Shown: in pieces, positions 11,641-24,200 of the stretch | How the letters are laid out: every line of letters starts with the position of its first letter | Numbering within the stretch: the first letter of the stretch is position 1 | Program-made: the position numbers and the translations under genes | Assembly (NCBI GenBank): GCA_030141605.1 | Contig: JAQGDQ010000034.1 | Coordinates: forward strand, 397,501 to 461,500 | Direction: 5' to 3' | Origin: Tubiluchus corallicola | Taxonomy: Eukaryota > Priapulida > Priapulimorpha > Priapulimorphida > Tubiluchidae | Length of the DNA: 64,000 nucleotides | The notes under the pieces: model-generated | Databases searched by the model: none | Seen by the model: only the letters and a program-made list of their open reading frames with translations | What the model was told of the DNA's origin: nothing

Positions 11641-14600
11641 ATGGCTGCAACACAAGACAACAAATGGCAGAAAGATGCCGCTGATCAAAACTTTGATTAC
11701 ATGTTTAAATTGCTCATTATTGGAAACAGCAGGTATATTGTTCCTGACAGTTTATTATGGCTTAGTGCACGCAGTGATAGGCCTCCTCCAGTAACGTAGC
11801 GTATGACATTGTTCTTCCTAGAAGCAGCTTTGCATAGTTAAATTTCAGCATCGTCGGTTGATTGATTACTTTAAGCATCCAAGCGAAAGATTAACATTTA
11901 TTTTTTAATTTCATTCAAACTTTTTATTTGTCTCTCTCTCTCAGTAGGAGTACAAAGGTATAAAATTATAGTCTGTAAATTATATTAACAAAATAGAGAC
12001 GGGTTGGCGAAGGACCACGGCTCATCGAGCAGCCACTCCTACAAAAATGACTAAGTTACCACGGCTTTTTTTAATTTAATATACGCGTACGTTATGTCAA
12101 TTACTTAAAGCAAAACCAGACCTAATCTTAAACTCTAGGTAAAAACAATCTACTCTTTAAAATATTGAAAGGGAAACACACTATTTTTACTACACAAACA
12201 TAATTTCGCATTCGCGTCACTAGTTCTTCGCTGTTGCATGCATTTCGTCATTCGCTAACTAGACGGGCACTAGGGCCTGCACTTCTCAAACGCATGACAC
12301 AAAAACAGGTAATGTACCTCTCAGTTCAGGCATGTTAGTTTCTGACGAACTACGCACGTTCGACAACTCATGCGTGAACACAGCGGTAAATTTGAATTTT
12401 TGTCTTAAAACATGCCTAGTTTTAGTACAACACGGTGAATATCTTACAGTAGCACTGTACTTCAATTTTCGCTTTCGCAAATACGTGCAGCACGCTCGTA
12501 GAATGCTTTTGATGAATAGTTTTATGATAAGTTTGATGAAACTTATGTTAGTTTGTGATGTCATCAATAGTTGGGCTCGCCCGCCGTTAATTAAGCTTTT
12601 AATCTATTATTTATTTACCAGAAACGCTTTTGCAGTATTAATTGTGTTAAAATGTATACTTTTTATCGGTCTTCAAAATGGAGTAATATATGAAAAATCA
12701 TCCTGTCTTCCTTTAATATGCTACTATGTAATGTCGATCTAGCACTGTCTGGCGAGACAATAACTAAAATTGTGCAAATGACAATAATCGAGCTACAGAT
12801 ATTTTGAAGTTTATGGTGGACAAAATGAGCAAAAGGATTATCTTAGAAGATAATGAAAATTGAAATTCCTTCAATATTTTCATTGCCCATGTAAGTACAA
12901 TGAAGTAAACAGTCAGAATAAGTATGGTGAATAACAATAATAATAACCATTATTTAACGCCTGTTTTAAATTCAACATAAGCCAGCCTTAAGGCTTTAAT
13001 CGCCGATTATAAATAACAAACTATACCTACATAAGAGAAATTATTATTACCTCACTTTTACCCTAAATATCGCGCGCAGCCAGGACAACAGTAGGTACAA
13101 TTTTTAAAGTATTTGATGTGACCTAACTGTATTATGACCTAACTACCGAACTCACGACCTCCCAGACGCCTTATCGATTATACCGTACCACCTGGCCTGT
13201 CATACCTTGAATTATGTTATACCCTTGTTGTAATCATGTTGTAACTTTGTTCACTATTCTGATGTTCTGACTACGACTACTCTGATGTTCACTTTACCTC
13301 AAATGCCTTTTGGCCCATCTATAGTCAATCTCCACTTGGTGGAATCGTATTTTTACACGGTACAGGCAAATATTTACGTAAGCATTGAAATTTTCGTCAT
13401 TATTGTTTTCATTTTGTGAGAATGGGTATTCAGCCTTTTGAACCCATGGGTAGTTAGGCTTGTACAAGTAACTGAAAAAGCACCATGGCTTAGACAAACA
13501 CAATTTGCTCTTGCGCGTTTGATGAATATATTCGTGCATCATCATTTTTACTTAAAGCAAAACCAAATCTAGTCTTAAACTGTATGTCAAAACAATCCAC
13601 TCTTTAAAATACTGAAAGGTAACACGCTATTTTTTTCAAAAATGACTTACGTGAAAGAATTGTTACCACACAAACAATTTCGTGTTCGCGTCACTATTTA
13701 CATGCAATTCGCCATTCGCTAGTTTAATTTTAATAAAGAATCCTTGGCTTAGTATCTGGTAGTGCAGTTACTCGCAGTTTTAATGGCCACCAGTAGAAGG
13801 GGTCTGATGGCACAGGTTTCAACAACAACTTCATGTAGGGACTTGTATTTACAATTTTAAATACTTGGAATTATTTTACATTTTTACCACATACATCTTG
13901 TGAACTTCTGTATGTGAGCAGCAATAACCTGATGCGAATAATAAGATTAGCATTTACTATTTCACTTGAAACGCGGACTTCATTAATATTCCGTGGGTTG
14001 ATCGTACGTCACGGTCTCACGACACCTTTTATTCTCTAGCGTTGGAAAGACGTCGTTCCTGTTTCGCTATGCTGACGACTCGTTCACTTCAGCGTTTGTT
14101 AGCACCGTCGGAATCGACTTCAAGGTTAAAACTGTCTTTCGTAACGACAAACGTGTCAAGCTGCAGATATGGGTATGTCATTCACGCTCTGTAACAACTG
14201 CTTTTTACTAGCGCAGGCATAGACAATTAATGCAAATCTGCACGCGCTTGAACTATTCTCGTTGCTATTATTTTCCTAATATTTATGTCCGGTTGGGGAT
14301 CTTTTTGCCGTTGTAAAATTAGTAATTGTTCATAATCGAACTATGGTGCAGATCAGTGAGGCCCTATCCACTCCAGCCATATTTGAGGCTTCACTTCGTT
14401 GAAATCACTTCTTACTTGTTTTTTTCTTTTTTATGTCATCACACTTTTCTATCTATATAATTGTTATGTACTTGGCAAGGCCATATTGCAAGTGTCTTGT
14501 CTGGCTCACTCGAAAGATTGTCGATAAATTCTTATTCTGAATTGAACTGGAAAGTCTGTGCCATTTCACAGACAGTAAATGAAAAAACTAATTCCTCGGT

Positions 14601-15208
14601 TCAGTGCATATATAGAGTTTAAATAATTATAGGATAGGACAAGTAACTTGGCATGTTGGGTTTATTTTGCTGATATCACTTAATCTTAGTAAAATACAGC
14701 TAGCAAATTACTATTTGAAGAAACCAAATTTTCATATTGTTGTAAAATAAACACTCAGTTTTAGGAAACTATGCCGATTCTTCAAGTATTTCACTCTAAA
14801 CGATATTTGGGTATTTAACTTTATTGTTTGAAGAAATAAATATTTGAGCTCAAACATAGTAATTATGTACGTTACTCGTACTATATAATATAGTTACTTA
14901 ACTCTCTAATTCTTGTTACAGGACACAGCGGGTCAAGAACGATATAGAACTATAACAACAGCTTATTATAGGGGAGCAATGGGTTTTATTCTAATGTATG
15001 ACGTAACTAATGAAGAATCATTTAATAGTGTCATGGATTGGTGAGCTATTTTCAGTGTTTGTTTTAATTCGGCAATTATTATATGTTATTGTACAGCAAT
15101 TATACATGTACTAATAATAAACGCTGGACAGATATAAATAAGCTGAATGAACGTTCCATCGTCTACTCCAAACAGAAAGAGTAGGAAAAAGGTGTGAAGG
15201 CGAGAGAA

Positions 15209-15266
<58 letters not shown>

Positions 15267-17035
15267 AAAGAACGAGAACGAAACTGGGAAATGAAAGAGA
15301 GAGAAAAAATATAGCGACAGAAAAAATGATTGAGAAAAGCCAAAGGTGGAAAAAAGTGGAGGGGAAGGAAAAAGGAGGAAAAAAGAGAAGTGAGAGAGAA
15401 CTAAAGAAGAGGGGGAGGAGAGTGGAAATAAAATAGATGGAATGGCTTGGGATAAGAAAAATTACTTTCATCGTCTACTGATATAATACATAGACTGCAG
15501 CCATTATTTGACATATACTCGGGCAACACACGATATTGTCACCATATGATTACGATCTTGTCAGGATATTGACAAAAATATGGTCACATAATGTTGTCAC
15601 CATGTTGGTACAGCAGAGAATAGTTCTGTTCACACTTGGCACAACATTGGACCAATATTATCGTCCAACATTGGAAACACACGGTTTACATGATATTGAT
15701 AAAAATATAGGTAAAATGCTGTGGTAAGTCGGCATCTTCACATAGTATCAATATTTGCAAAAATATTGTAACAACATTGGTACGATATAGTTGTACTGTA
15801 ACTGTACAGGCAATCACTTAAACAAATATGAAAATATTTCTGTTAGAAATGGTTTAGTAATCAAACGTAGTTAAATTTATACATAAGGCTTACTCTAGTC
15901 TGCATCATTTTAGTTATGTATTTGCTATGAAATTTTGATCTTGAACACGCCCCACTTTTCTAATGGAAATAAGGACAAATGTCGTCCCAACTGTGACTGA
16001 TGACTGAATGCACCGCCCAACTTATGTTTTAATGTAATTGCCCAACCATATAGCCAAATGAAAAACGTCATAATTATGATTATATTTTTTATAGGTCAAC
16101 TCAAATTAAAACTTACTCTTGGGATAATGCACAGATTATCCTTGTAGGGAATAAGTGCGACATGGAGGATGAAAGAGTTGTTTCCTATGAAAGGGGAAAG
16201 CAGCTAGCAGACCAACTAGGTAAATACCTGCACGTAGTCAGCATACATTAGATGGTTATGCTCAGTATGTGTAATTTGTCTACATGCTCTACTTTTTCTA
16301 ATAGAAACAATGTAATATATACTCAATTTCTCTATTAAAAATGCAATTTTTGTACTCAGTATTTATAATTATGTTTTGTGGGAGACTGATTTGATTCCGC
16401 TGTTTTCAGAAATCGATACATTGATATCAGCTAATTAGGCTTATTCACAGTCATGTATGTTTCTATTCGTGTATATATAACAATCAACAAGCTCTGATTC
16501 CAGTATTCAAAATGACAGAGCATATGCTCAGTTCTGTGAGAGAGAAACCTATCTCATCATCTAGGCATTTGCACTTGGGATTATGAGGATGAGACATTCT
16601 TTCAAGATGAGGCACTTGTGACAGAGCTGTTTTAGCCACATTCAGATGTGTATAAATCCGCAATGAAGTAAATACCTATGGCGGGTGAAACTGGCTTACG
16701 CATACCAACCACCCGTTCATTCATTGACCAGACTTGGCAGTGCTTAGGTTCACTTACTAAGCACACACAGTAACCATTCTGATACTGACTGCCAAAAAAC
16801 TGGTAAAAGTCATAATTATATCCCATGAATTGTTCTAGGTGTTGAATTTGTAGAAACTTCTGCTAAAGAGAACATCAACGTTAAACTGGTGTTCGAAAGG
16901 CTGGTTGACATCATCTGTGACAAGATGTCGGAAAGTTTAGACTCAGATCCCACCATTTCCGGTCAGACAAAGGCTACCAGATTGGCGGAAACTTCAGGAG
17001 TTCCTCACAATCCAGTACAAAACTGCCAATGTTAA
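11641..17035 (+). CDS. Rab3: Rab3 small GTPase (five coding exons)
   Basis: Rab3 is a GTPase of synaptic and secretory vesicles that controls regulated exocytosis through effectors such as RIM and rabphilin. Exons are 11641-11732, 14040-14172, 14922-15040, 16095-16219 and 16839-17035, all with GT-AG introns and matching phases. They give 221 residues, close to the usual 219-220. The P-loop GNSSVGKT is at residues 28-35, switch I STVGIDF at 52-58, DTAGQ at 76-80 (catalytic Gln80), NKCD at 134-137 and TSAK at 163-166. The [13 protein letters not shown] start and the [14 protein letters not shown] effector stretch mark it as Rab3 rather than Rab8 or Rab27. The C-terminus NCQC is the double-cysteine (CxC) geranylgeranylation signal. 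The ATG follows a polypyrimidine tract and cag at 11627-11640, so the 5' UTR is spliced. Intron 1 carries two copies of a TIR element, and intron 3 a long polypurine tract. Confidence 0.96.
12108..12713 (+). mobile_element. TIR element family C (MITE), copy 1, in Rab3 intron 1
   Basis: About 606 bp that aligns along its whole length with the reverse complement of 41444-42019. Degenerate terminal repeats AAGCAAAACC and TCTTCCTT lie inside TA dinucleotides at 12106-12107 and 12714-12715. The 136-codon frame inside it (12332-12742) has no known motif and is not conserved in the other copy. A non-autonomous DNA transposon is the best reading. Confidence 0.65.
13555..13730 (+). mobile_element. TIR element family C, truncated copy 2
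   Basis: Matches the first third of the copy at 12108-12713: acttaaagcaaaacca start, 'actctttaaaata' block, and a 'ttcgcgtcact' block followed by 'cgccattcgcta'. It then stops matching, so it is a partial copy, also in Rab3 intron 1. Confidence 0.65.
15180..15436 (+). repeat. (GA)n and long polypurine tract
   Basis: A perfect (GA)n core (about 15211-15260) is embedded in roughly 250 bases that are almost entirely A/G on the + strand, within Rab3 intron 3. The Arg-Glu and Ser-Leu frames across it are artefacts. Confidence 0.93.
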
Positions 17036-20000
17036 GCACAGATCAATGTCTTTAGTCACTTGTCTTGGCAGTTGTGTAAGCAGAGGTTGAGGCAGTTGGA
17101 GAGAATGAGTTCTCATTTTGCTAGAAAATTAATATTGTGCAAAATGTAAGTGCAATTGTGTAAATACTCATAGTTATCTGAGTGCATTATCTCATAATAA
17201 TCAACTGGTAGACCTACTTTTTTGCTCATGTGATACCTCTTGAGTTTGTTTTGTTTCAGAAAAAAACGCAACAATTTAAAACCTGAACAAGATTTAATAT
17301 GCAGACGATACTAAATGTCTCATGATTTACAAGTGTAAATTCGACAAAAGGTCGAATTTGCGTTTTTTAAACTATATTTGTTAGCACGTATAGGGCCAGA
17401 TTATCCAATAGGCTAGTATAGGTTGCAGTCCGTCAAGCTTGCGGAGACCTCAAGCTTTGATAACATTTGGTTAAAAATCTACTTTTGCACTACATATGTG
17501 TTGAAATGCGTGCTAATTTGGTTTGCAATAAATAGTGAAATAGTGGTGTTTCTTAAGTATTATTTTTATTGACAAACAAAAGATATTTATTGTAGTTTAT
17601 TTAAAGAATCGGAAATAAGTTTACTTCAAGCTATGTAAACGTCGCTAAAATATATTACGAGTAAAAAATATTCAAGACAGGTGCGGTCGAGTTAGAGGGT
17701 GCGCCGTCTGAGAGGGCACACTAATATCATTAGTCTAGGGATCCAAAAGGTCACAATCTATCTCTGAGTATGTATAAAGAGTTCTAATTATTAAATACAT
17801 GTTGAACACATCATGATTATTATGCTAGAACATGCATCGCATGTAATAATTCGAACTCTTTTTCGCTACTAATAACAACAGTTTTAACAAATTTTTAGGC
17901 TGTTACTCGAGTTACACTTGTAAATCCTGTGGAGCACTTTGTAGCTTTTAAGTATTAAATCTTGATTATGTTGTAGAATATTAATCAAGCTTGTTCGTCA
18001 GCCTCACATGCTACATCACAAAGCTGCGCTTTCATTAATAACCAAAAGTACGTTGTTATGATAAGCCAACCATATTGTACGACTAAGGTGACTTTTCCTA
18101 TAAACTTCTTATCATCATTAATAATTTCTATCATCATTAAATTACATGGATGTGCAAAGTGTAAAGGGATTATACGCGGGAAAATGTTTTTATTTAAGGC
18201 AAGTCTACAAAAAGTATCAGAACGTATTTCAGAAATGCAATGCACGCGTGTTGTCCATGCCATACACGCCTCAAAGGTTGCTGCCAAAAATTCAAAGCAG
18301 ATTCACAAAAAATTCCCAAAAAACTATTTCTTTTTTTGCCAGTGCAGTGCAAACAACATGACTTAATGTTCATAGAAAGAATCATTGGTATGATCAACAA
18401 GGTGTTTCTACTTACTAGTCTATTTATAAAAACTAAGGTGTTCCTATAGAACACACACATTTGTCTGAAAAAAACGAGAGAACCTCTCATTTCATTTGCT
18501 GCAAAAATATTTTTTGCAACGAAATTTTAAGCTTCAAGTGTTAGCAAATCAGTGTAATTTCAATTCAGTCATCTTGGTAATTACATTAATTAACATTTTG
18601 TAAATATTGTGAGTAGCAATAAAGTTAAGTACGTTATGTGTAGCTATTTAATGATGCTTTGACTGTAGCTTGTAGTAGTTAATGAGTGTTAGAATGTTTA
18701 AACGAAGTAGGCGTAGATACCTAATTATTGTTGCACTGATTAGATATACGTACATCACATGTGTGTGAGAAAGTATTAAGGACTATGCAGGCGGGTTATT
18801 GCCTAGATCAGACGTAGGCCTAATTTTACAGACTGACAAAAAAAGTGACTTCCGAAAAAGCTTGTCACGTGACTGGCTGAATTCAATAAGCACTTTTCAA
18901 ATCAGCTGCACTAGGTTTAAGTAAAACGTAATTAAATGCAGCTAATTAAGTAAAATTAAGTTCAAATTACCATTTTCTTTCGTGACGAGTCTTGCATAAT
19001 TATTTAAACGTCGAATTAATTCCAGCAATTAAATGTACTTCTATACACATACTTCTAAAAACTCGAGTACTATAATACTGTTTAAAGTCAGTTATATAGC
19101 ATCACACGTTGAAATTTAAAAGAATGACCAGTCAGTGTAGCAACGTAAGTTCAGTTGCTTCTATTAGACATGTTTTCTATGGTTGCACACATCTTTCGAC
19201 ACGCTAGAGTGTTAAACACAATGCATTTTTGAATTCAGCTCTTTTACGCTGTGTACGAAGCCATGCTAAAATGTCGAGATGCACATGTTAAGCCTCAAAA
19301 CATTTGTGCAAATGCATTATATGAAAAAAACTCAATGCATTCAAATATTGCTATTAATTCGTGAAAATTTCGTTATTATTGTCCTTGTACTGTCTTTATC
19401 ATAGTATGTCTGTTTCAATACGACTGATAACAGTTGATGTGTGCTTATTTCACATTGTACAAAACTAGTAAAACAAATACAGCACGTGTTACAGTTTTTA
19501 GAAAAAATACGTCAACGATATTTTCTTCAAGTCATGGTTGTTGTTTCTTTTTTGTAGATCTGTGACTTTACAATGTGCCCAAAGTGATAATTTGTTTTGT
19601 TTTTGTTTACTGTTTACAAAATGAAGTTGTTTAGTTGTTAGTTGCAGAGAAATGAAAATAACAAAGCACTTGTACTTGAACTGTGTTGGTCTTATTTCCT
19701 TTATTTTGATATGGTTTATGAGCAAATCTAAACAATTAAAAAAAAATTCATACAAAGTCTATAATGATTAATTATAAGTACACAATATTGTCTCTTGCGG
19801 CTAAAACAGACTTGTTGAAAAACGGCTAGGCCCACCTATAAAAACAGTCCATATATAATCAGTGTGCAAATGCACTTAAAACTCCATTTAAACTAGGCAG
19901 AAAACACTCTGCCTGTTATGTACTTTTTAGATCCGGGACTAAGGTAAAGGAAGATCAAATACGAATCCCATACCTTCTCTGTACTGTAAACAAGACTTAA

Positions 20001-21272
20001 GATGACATGTAAGAAAAACAAAGAATTTTGGAAACGCACGTCATTCTCTCCTGACCAAATTTTATGCGCCAGGTAACTATAACATTGTCCATGACTAGAA
20101 GCAAAAGCTTTTCAATTACGAAATGCAAACAAATAATAATACTTAGGCCTACAGTGAGTACAACATCAAAAACATTATATTTGGAGCTTATACTGCATTA
20201 TAATGTATGTACATTGGTTAACATACACAAAAAATTGAACTAACACATACGATAAACACAGCTAACACCTAACAACAATTAAGAAGTTGTAAAAGAGGGA
20301 CGGTGATTTCGAGATTACAGGCATTAACAACAGAACGTCAATCGTGCACGCAAAGTTACTTGTAGAACATGTAAAATATCTTCCAAAAACAGAGAGTTCT
20401 CTTCTCAAGCATTCATCATAAAAACTTTGATAGATCTATTACAAAAAGTGGCAGTAAAATGTCTGACACGGAATAAAAATTTGGTCAAAAATTCACTTGT
20501 ATTACATCTTAAAACATTTAAGAAACACATCCATACCTCAGTGCATTTTACTGATTCAGATCCAAATTGTTGAAGTTTAGAAAACCTCAAAGCTAATTTG
20601 CTACTTCAATCAACATCACAAGATATTTTTCTCATGTTGCTCAGTCAATTGCCGATTTTTTTTATAAAAATGTTTTTATTCAAAATGCATTCTGAGAAAA
20701 TTGGACTGGGAAACATGCAAATATCTCGCATGGGATTAAAACCAGACAGGGAAAGAGCTGCAAACATCTCCTGTGGAAACAATTTCGGCAAAAGAGAAAT
20801 GACCAAACAATCACTAAACTTGCAGATATTTGAAAACTATATTTCCAGTGAATGGCATGGCAAGTCTGTGATTAAATGATTCTAAAAATTCAATAAAATA
20901 ATCTAATTTTTCATTTACTCACCAAGTTAGTAAATGACATCCTAGAAATGAAGCTGCTATTTTACTAGGTCTTTCCTGCAAACATTTATGGCACACACAG
21001 TGAAATGACATGTTAAAAAGAAAAAGTACAGTTCCATTATATCACCACTATTAAAAACTGGACAAGTATTAAAATAATGACAAGGACAGATACCAGTGCT
21101 ATTTTAGTTAATTATCATCTAAAAATGAAACTACTTTTTTCTGACTAAAATCTAGTCTTCCCAAAACTCCTACATGTTATAATAAACATCAATGACAAAA
21201 CCTTATGTACAATAAATACAGTTTAGCAAAATATATGGACTACTGATTAGGCCATGGAATGCACAGACAGCC
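17036..21272. other. Space between convergent genes (3' UTRs and intergenic)
   Basis: Rab3 (+) ends at 17035 and the LDLRAD3-like gene (-) ends at 21273, so both 3' UTRs lie here. An AATAAA at 17527-17532 could serve Rab3. Repeat family D copy 2 is at 17398-17492. No other gene was recognised; reading frames up to 102 codons near 17985-18490 lack motifs and overlap on both strands. Confidence 0.5.
17398..17492 (+). repeat. Dispersed repeat family D, copy 2
   Basis: Similar to 3681-3775 in the same orientation ('ggctagtatagg', 'taacatttgg', 'aaaaatct'). It lies in or near the Rab3 3' UTR. Confidence 0.65.
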
Positions 21273-24200
21273 TCACGTGAGCTTGTCGTGTTCATTTTCT
21301 TGTAAAAGTTCTGATGAGACGGACGCTCCCTCGCAACAAGATTGAGATTGCAAAAGATCACTTGTAACATCTTCCTGTGAAACATTACTCTGTGCGATAA
21401 CGTCTTCCTGAAAACGATCACAAGCCGTACTAACATTTTCCTGTAAATTATTTGGCCTAGTTTCATCTTCCTGCAAGCCGAGTTCCTGAGTTGAAAAAGG
21501 CAATGGTGCTTGAGAAGAATCATTAAATGCACTTGCCGATGGCAAACGTGTTGAAGAATCAATTAACTGAAGACTATCGTAATCTGGCAAGCTATTTCTT
21601 TTTGGCACGCCTGGGGTTACTGCACCTTCAGTTGCTGCACCAGCTAGCCCCCCAGAACTGCCAGGTAAGTTACTTCTGCTAGCTACAAGTGGTACAATCA
21701 CCCAATCATCAAGACTTCCATCTCCCTCGTCTTCAACATTGCGAGAGTGGCGTGGATTCTCTCTTCTGTCCAGTGTCTGATAAGGTGGAGGCGGAGATCC
21801 ATGGGTAGTGGCCAACGAGGGACCATCCAAAAGGTTCATTTCCACTTCGGTATACGGAGGCGGAGTGAGCGTCTCCGCACACGGAAGGATCTGCAATCCG
21901 TTGTTGATGTTATAAGTGACAAGTAAGTTTGTTGTGCCCGGACACCGATGTGGAGTTATGCCATGTCTACATTCACTGAAACCAAACAAACATCATAAAA
22001 ACAATGCTTTGTACCTTAATGATTCAAGTGGAACAAATGCACATTCAAACTGAACACTGTAAAGCAAAAATGGATTTCACATTTCCTTCCTTTCGGCCAA
22101 GTCTGATTTCAGGATTTCTTTAGTGATAATTTCTAGCCCTGAAGTTAAGATCAAAAAATTAGTAATTGATTAGTAACCCAAAAATCATTCTATAAATTAT
22201 ATAATTAATACAAAATTAATAAAAATAATTAATGATTATTAGAAAAACAAGTTAAAAGTATTGACTTAAGATATGCGTTAGGTGCAAGGACAATCAAATG
22301 GAATGACAATCAAAGATAGGCAATGCAATGTCAGTCAGCAAATGGATGGATAACCGTTAATCTAAGATTAAATTTAAATTAAAAGAATACAGTGTCGAGA
22401 TTTATCCACAGAAAAATCAACTGGCAATAAACTAATTATAGAAAACAATTCAATAATCCACAGATAATGTCTCCATTTGGGGCCAAAAAGGAAGCGAAAG
22501 CTCTCAACAATGGTGCTTCTTATTATAAACAATAATTCGAGAGTAGACTTTGCTTGTTCAATATCTACAATGTTCAGGAAGCAATTTTCGCATCTTTCTC
22601 AATCTGCCTATACCTTTGAATATACAACCAAATTCGGTAGCCAGCAAACAGAACTAAGGTATTAACTTTGATTATACCATTCATGTCCATAATTCATCAA
22701 TCAATCAATCAATCTACCACACAAACTGAGTAACGGTTCGCTGTTATGATACCTGGACTGCACATTATGACTACTAAATTTGGCAGATTTCAAACGATTT
22801 TATATACCGGTATTGCCACCAAGGCAGCTGATGGTGATAGCATCGTCGACCATGTTGGCAGTGTAAATATCGTCGCATTAAGAGATTCCTTTTCTTATGG
22901 TACCTGCACACTAAGACAACCTGAAAACAATCAAATGTCAACTCACGTCCATCTCAAAAATACAGTAATGTATGCTAGTCTGAAAAATGACTGTGATGAT
23001 GACACTTTACTTAAAGGAAATGTCAAACCATCCGGGAAGTTAGGCTTGTTTCACTGTTTACAACAAATGTCAGAACAATTTAGTAATAAAAGTGTAATGA
23101 GTGCCTCATGTAATTAGTAAAATCGTTTCAAAGTCACGAAGATCATTTCACAATTGGGCGTTCCCATTTTGGACACCCGTTCTTCCACCAGTGACGTCAT
23201 TCCGAAAAAAAGCAGCACACAGTCAATTTTTGTTAAAAGTGCAGGTTTTTACAAAAAAAATAGATAGCTAACTTTGTGATATTTTTGTATGAACAACAGG
23301 TAAGCTGCAAAGCTTGAATTAGTTTAAGTAGCGAGCGAACATGGAAACACCACAATGCTCTTACGAAAAGTCACGAAGTCTACCTGTTATGTTACATACA
23401 TCATAATTTTCAAGTGAATGGCGTCTATCACTGCACCTGAAAATTTCTACATAGCGGCAGTATAAATTAACCGCATGCTTTATAGAAGATTTATGTGCAA
23501 ATTTCTTAGTTACATTTTTCTAAGTTTAAGCATTAATAGTAAAGTAAATCTAACATGCTAAGTGACTTGACCTTTCATTTAATAAACGATAATTACAGAT
23601 GACTACATAAAACAAAAAAAAACTGAAATAAAACAACTTAACCAAGTAGGATTAAGTACGTATTATACGAATACATTAACAGTTAAGATGATTCATTCAT
23701 TTTTTTACACTGCTTCATTAGTCTCCCTGCAACTGTTGTCATTCACTTTGTATGAGACAAGTATGAACGAATTAATTCACATCTCAAATGCATGCCAGTA
23801 ATATAAGTCACTTACACGTGATAGTTTTCACGTTAAAAAATAAATACTTTACATGCACAATAGCACTGAAGTACATCAGTAAATAACAAAAACGACATTT
23901 TGCACAGCGCATTCAAATCTCGGTTTGCCGAACCTCGCTTTTACAGATATGGGAATTGGACAAAACTTGGACCGTTAAAAAGTCCCTCACACTATGGACA
24001 CAGTATGTTCTTTCGAAAGCTGACTGCTAGTTGCCGGGCCACAACATTGTTTACATCACTACATCAGTGTAACAACGTGTATATCTCAATATGTCAAAAT
24101 AGAGTCAATTATGCTGAGTTATTTGAGTCAACTGCCGAAAGTTTTTATATACTTTTGCACAGAAGTGGCCCATACTAGACATTTTTGAGACAATTAGGCA

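Noticed and set aside
12332-12742. 136-codon frame as a possible gene
   Set aside because: It lies inside TIR element copy 1. The matching copy at 41444-42019 does not keep the frame, and it resembles no transposase.
15525-15795. Possible small transposon with repeated 'acaacattgg' words
   Set aside because: No consistent terminal inverted repeat or target duplication could be found.
22746-23117. 123-codon plus-strand frame
   Set aside because: No motif is recognisable, it lies antisense within the receptor gene and overlaps the predicted micro-exon; composition is unremarkable.
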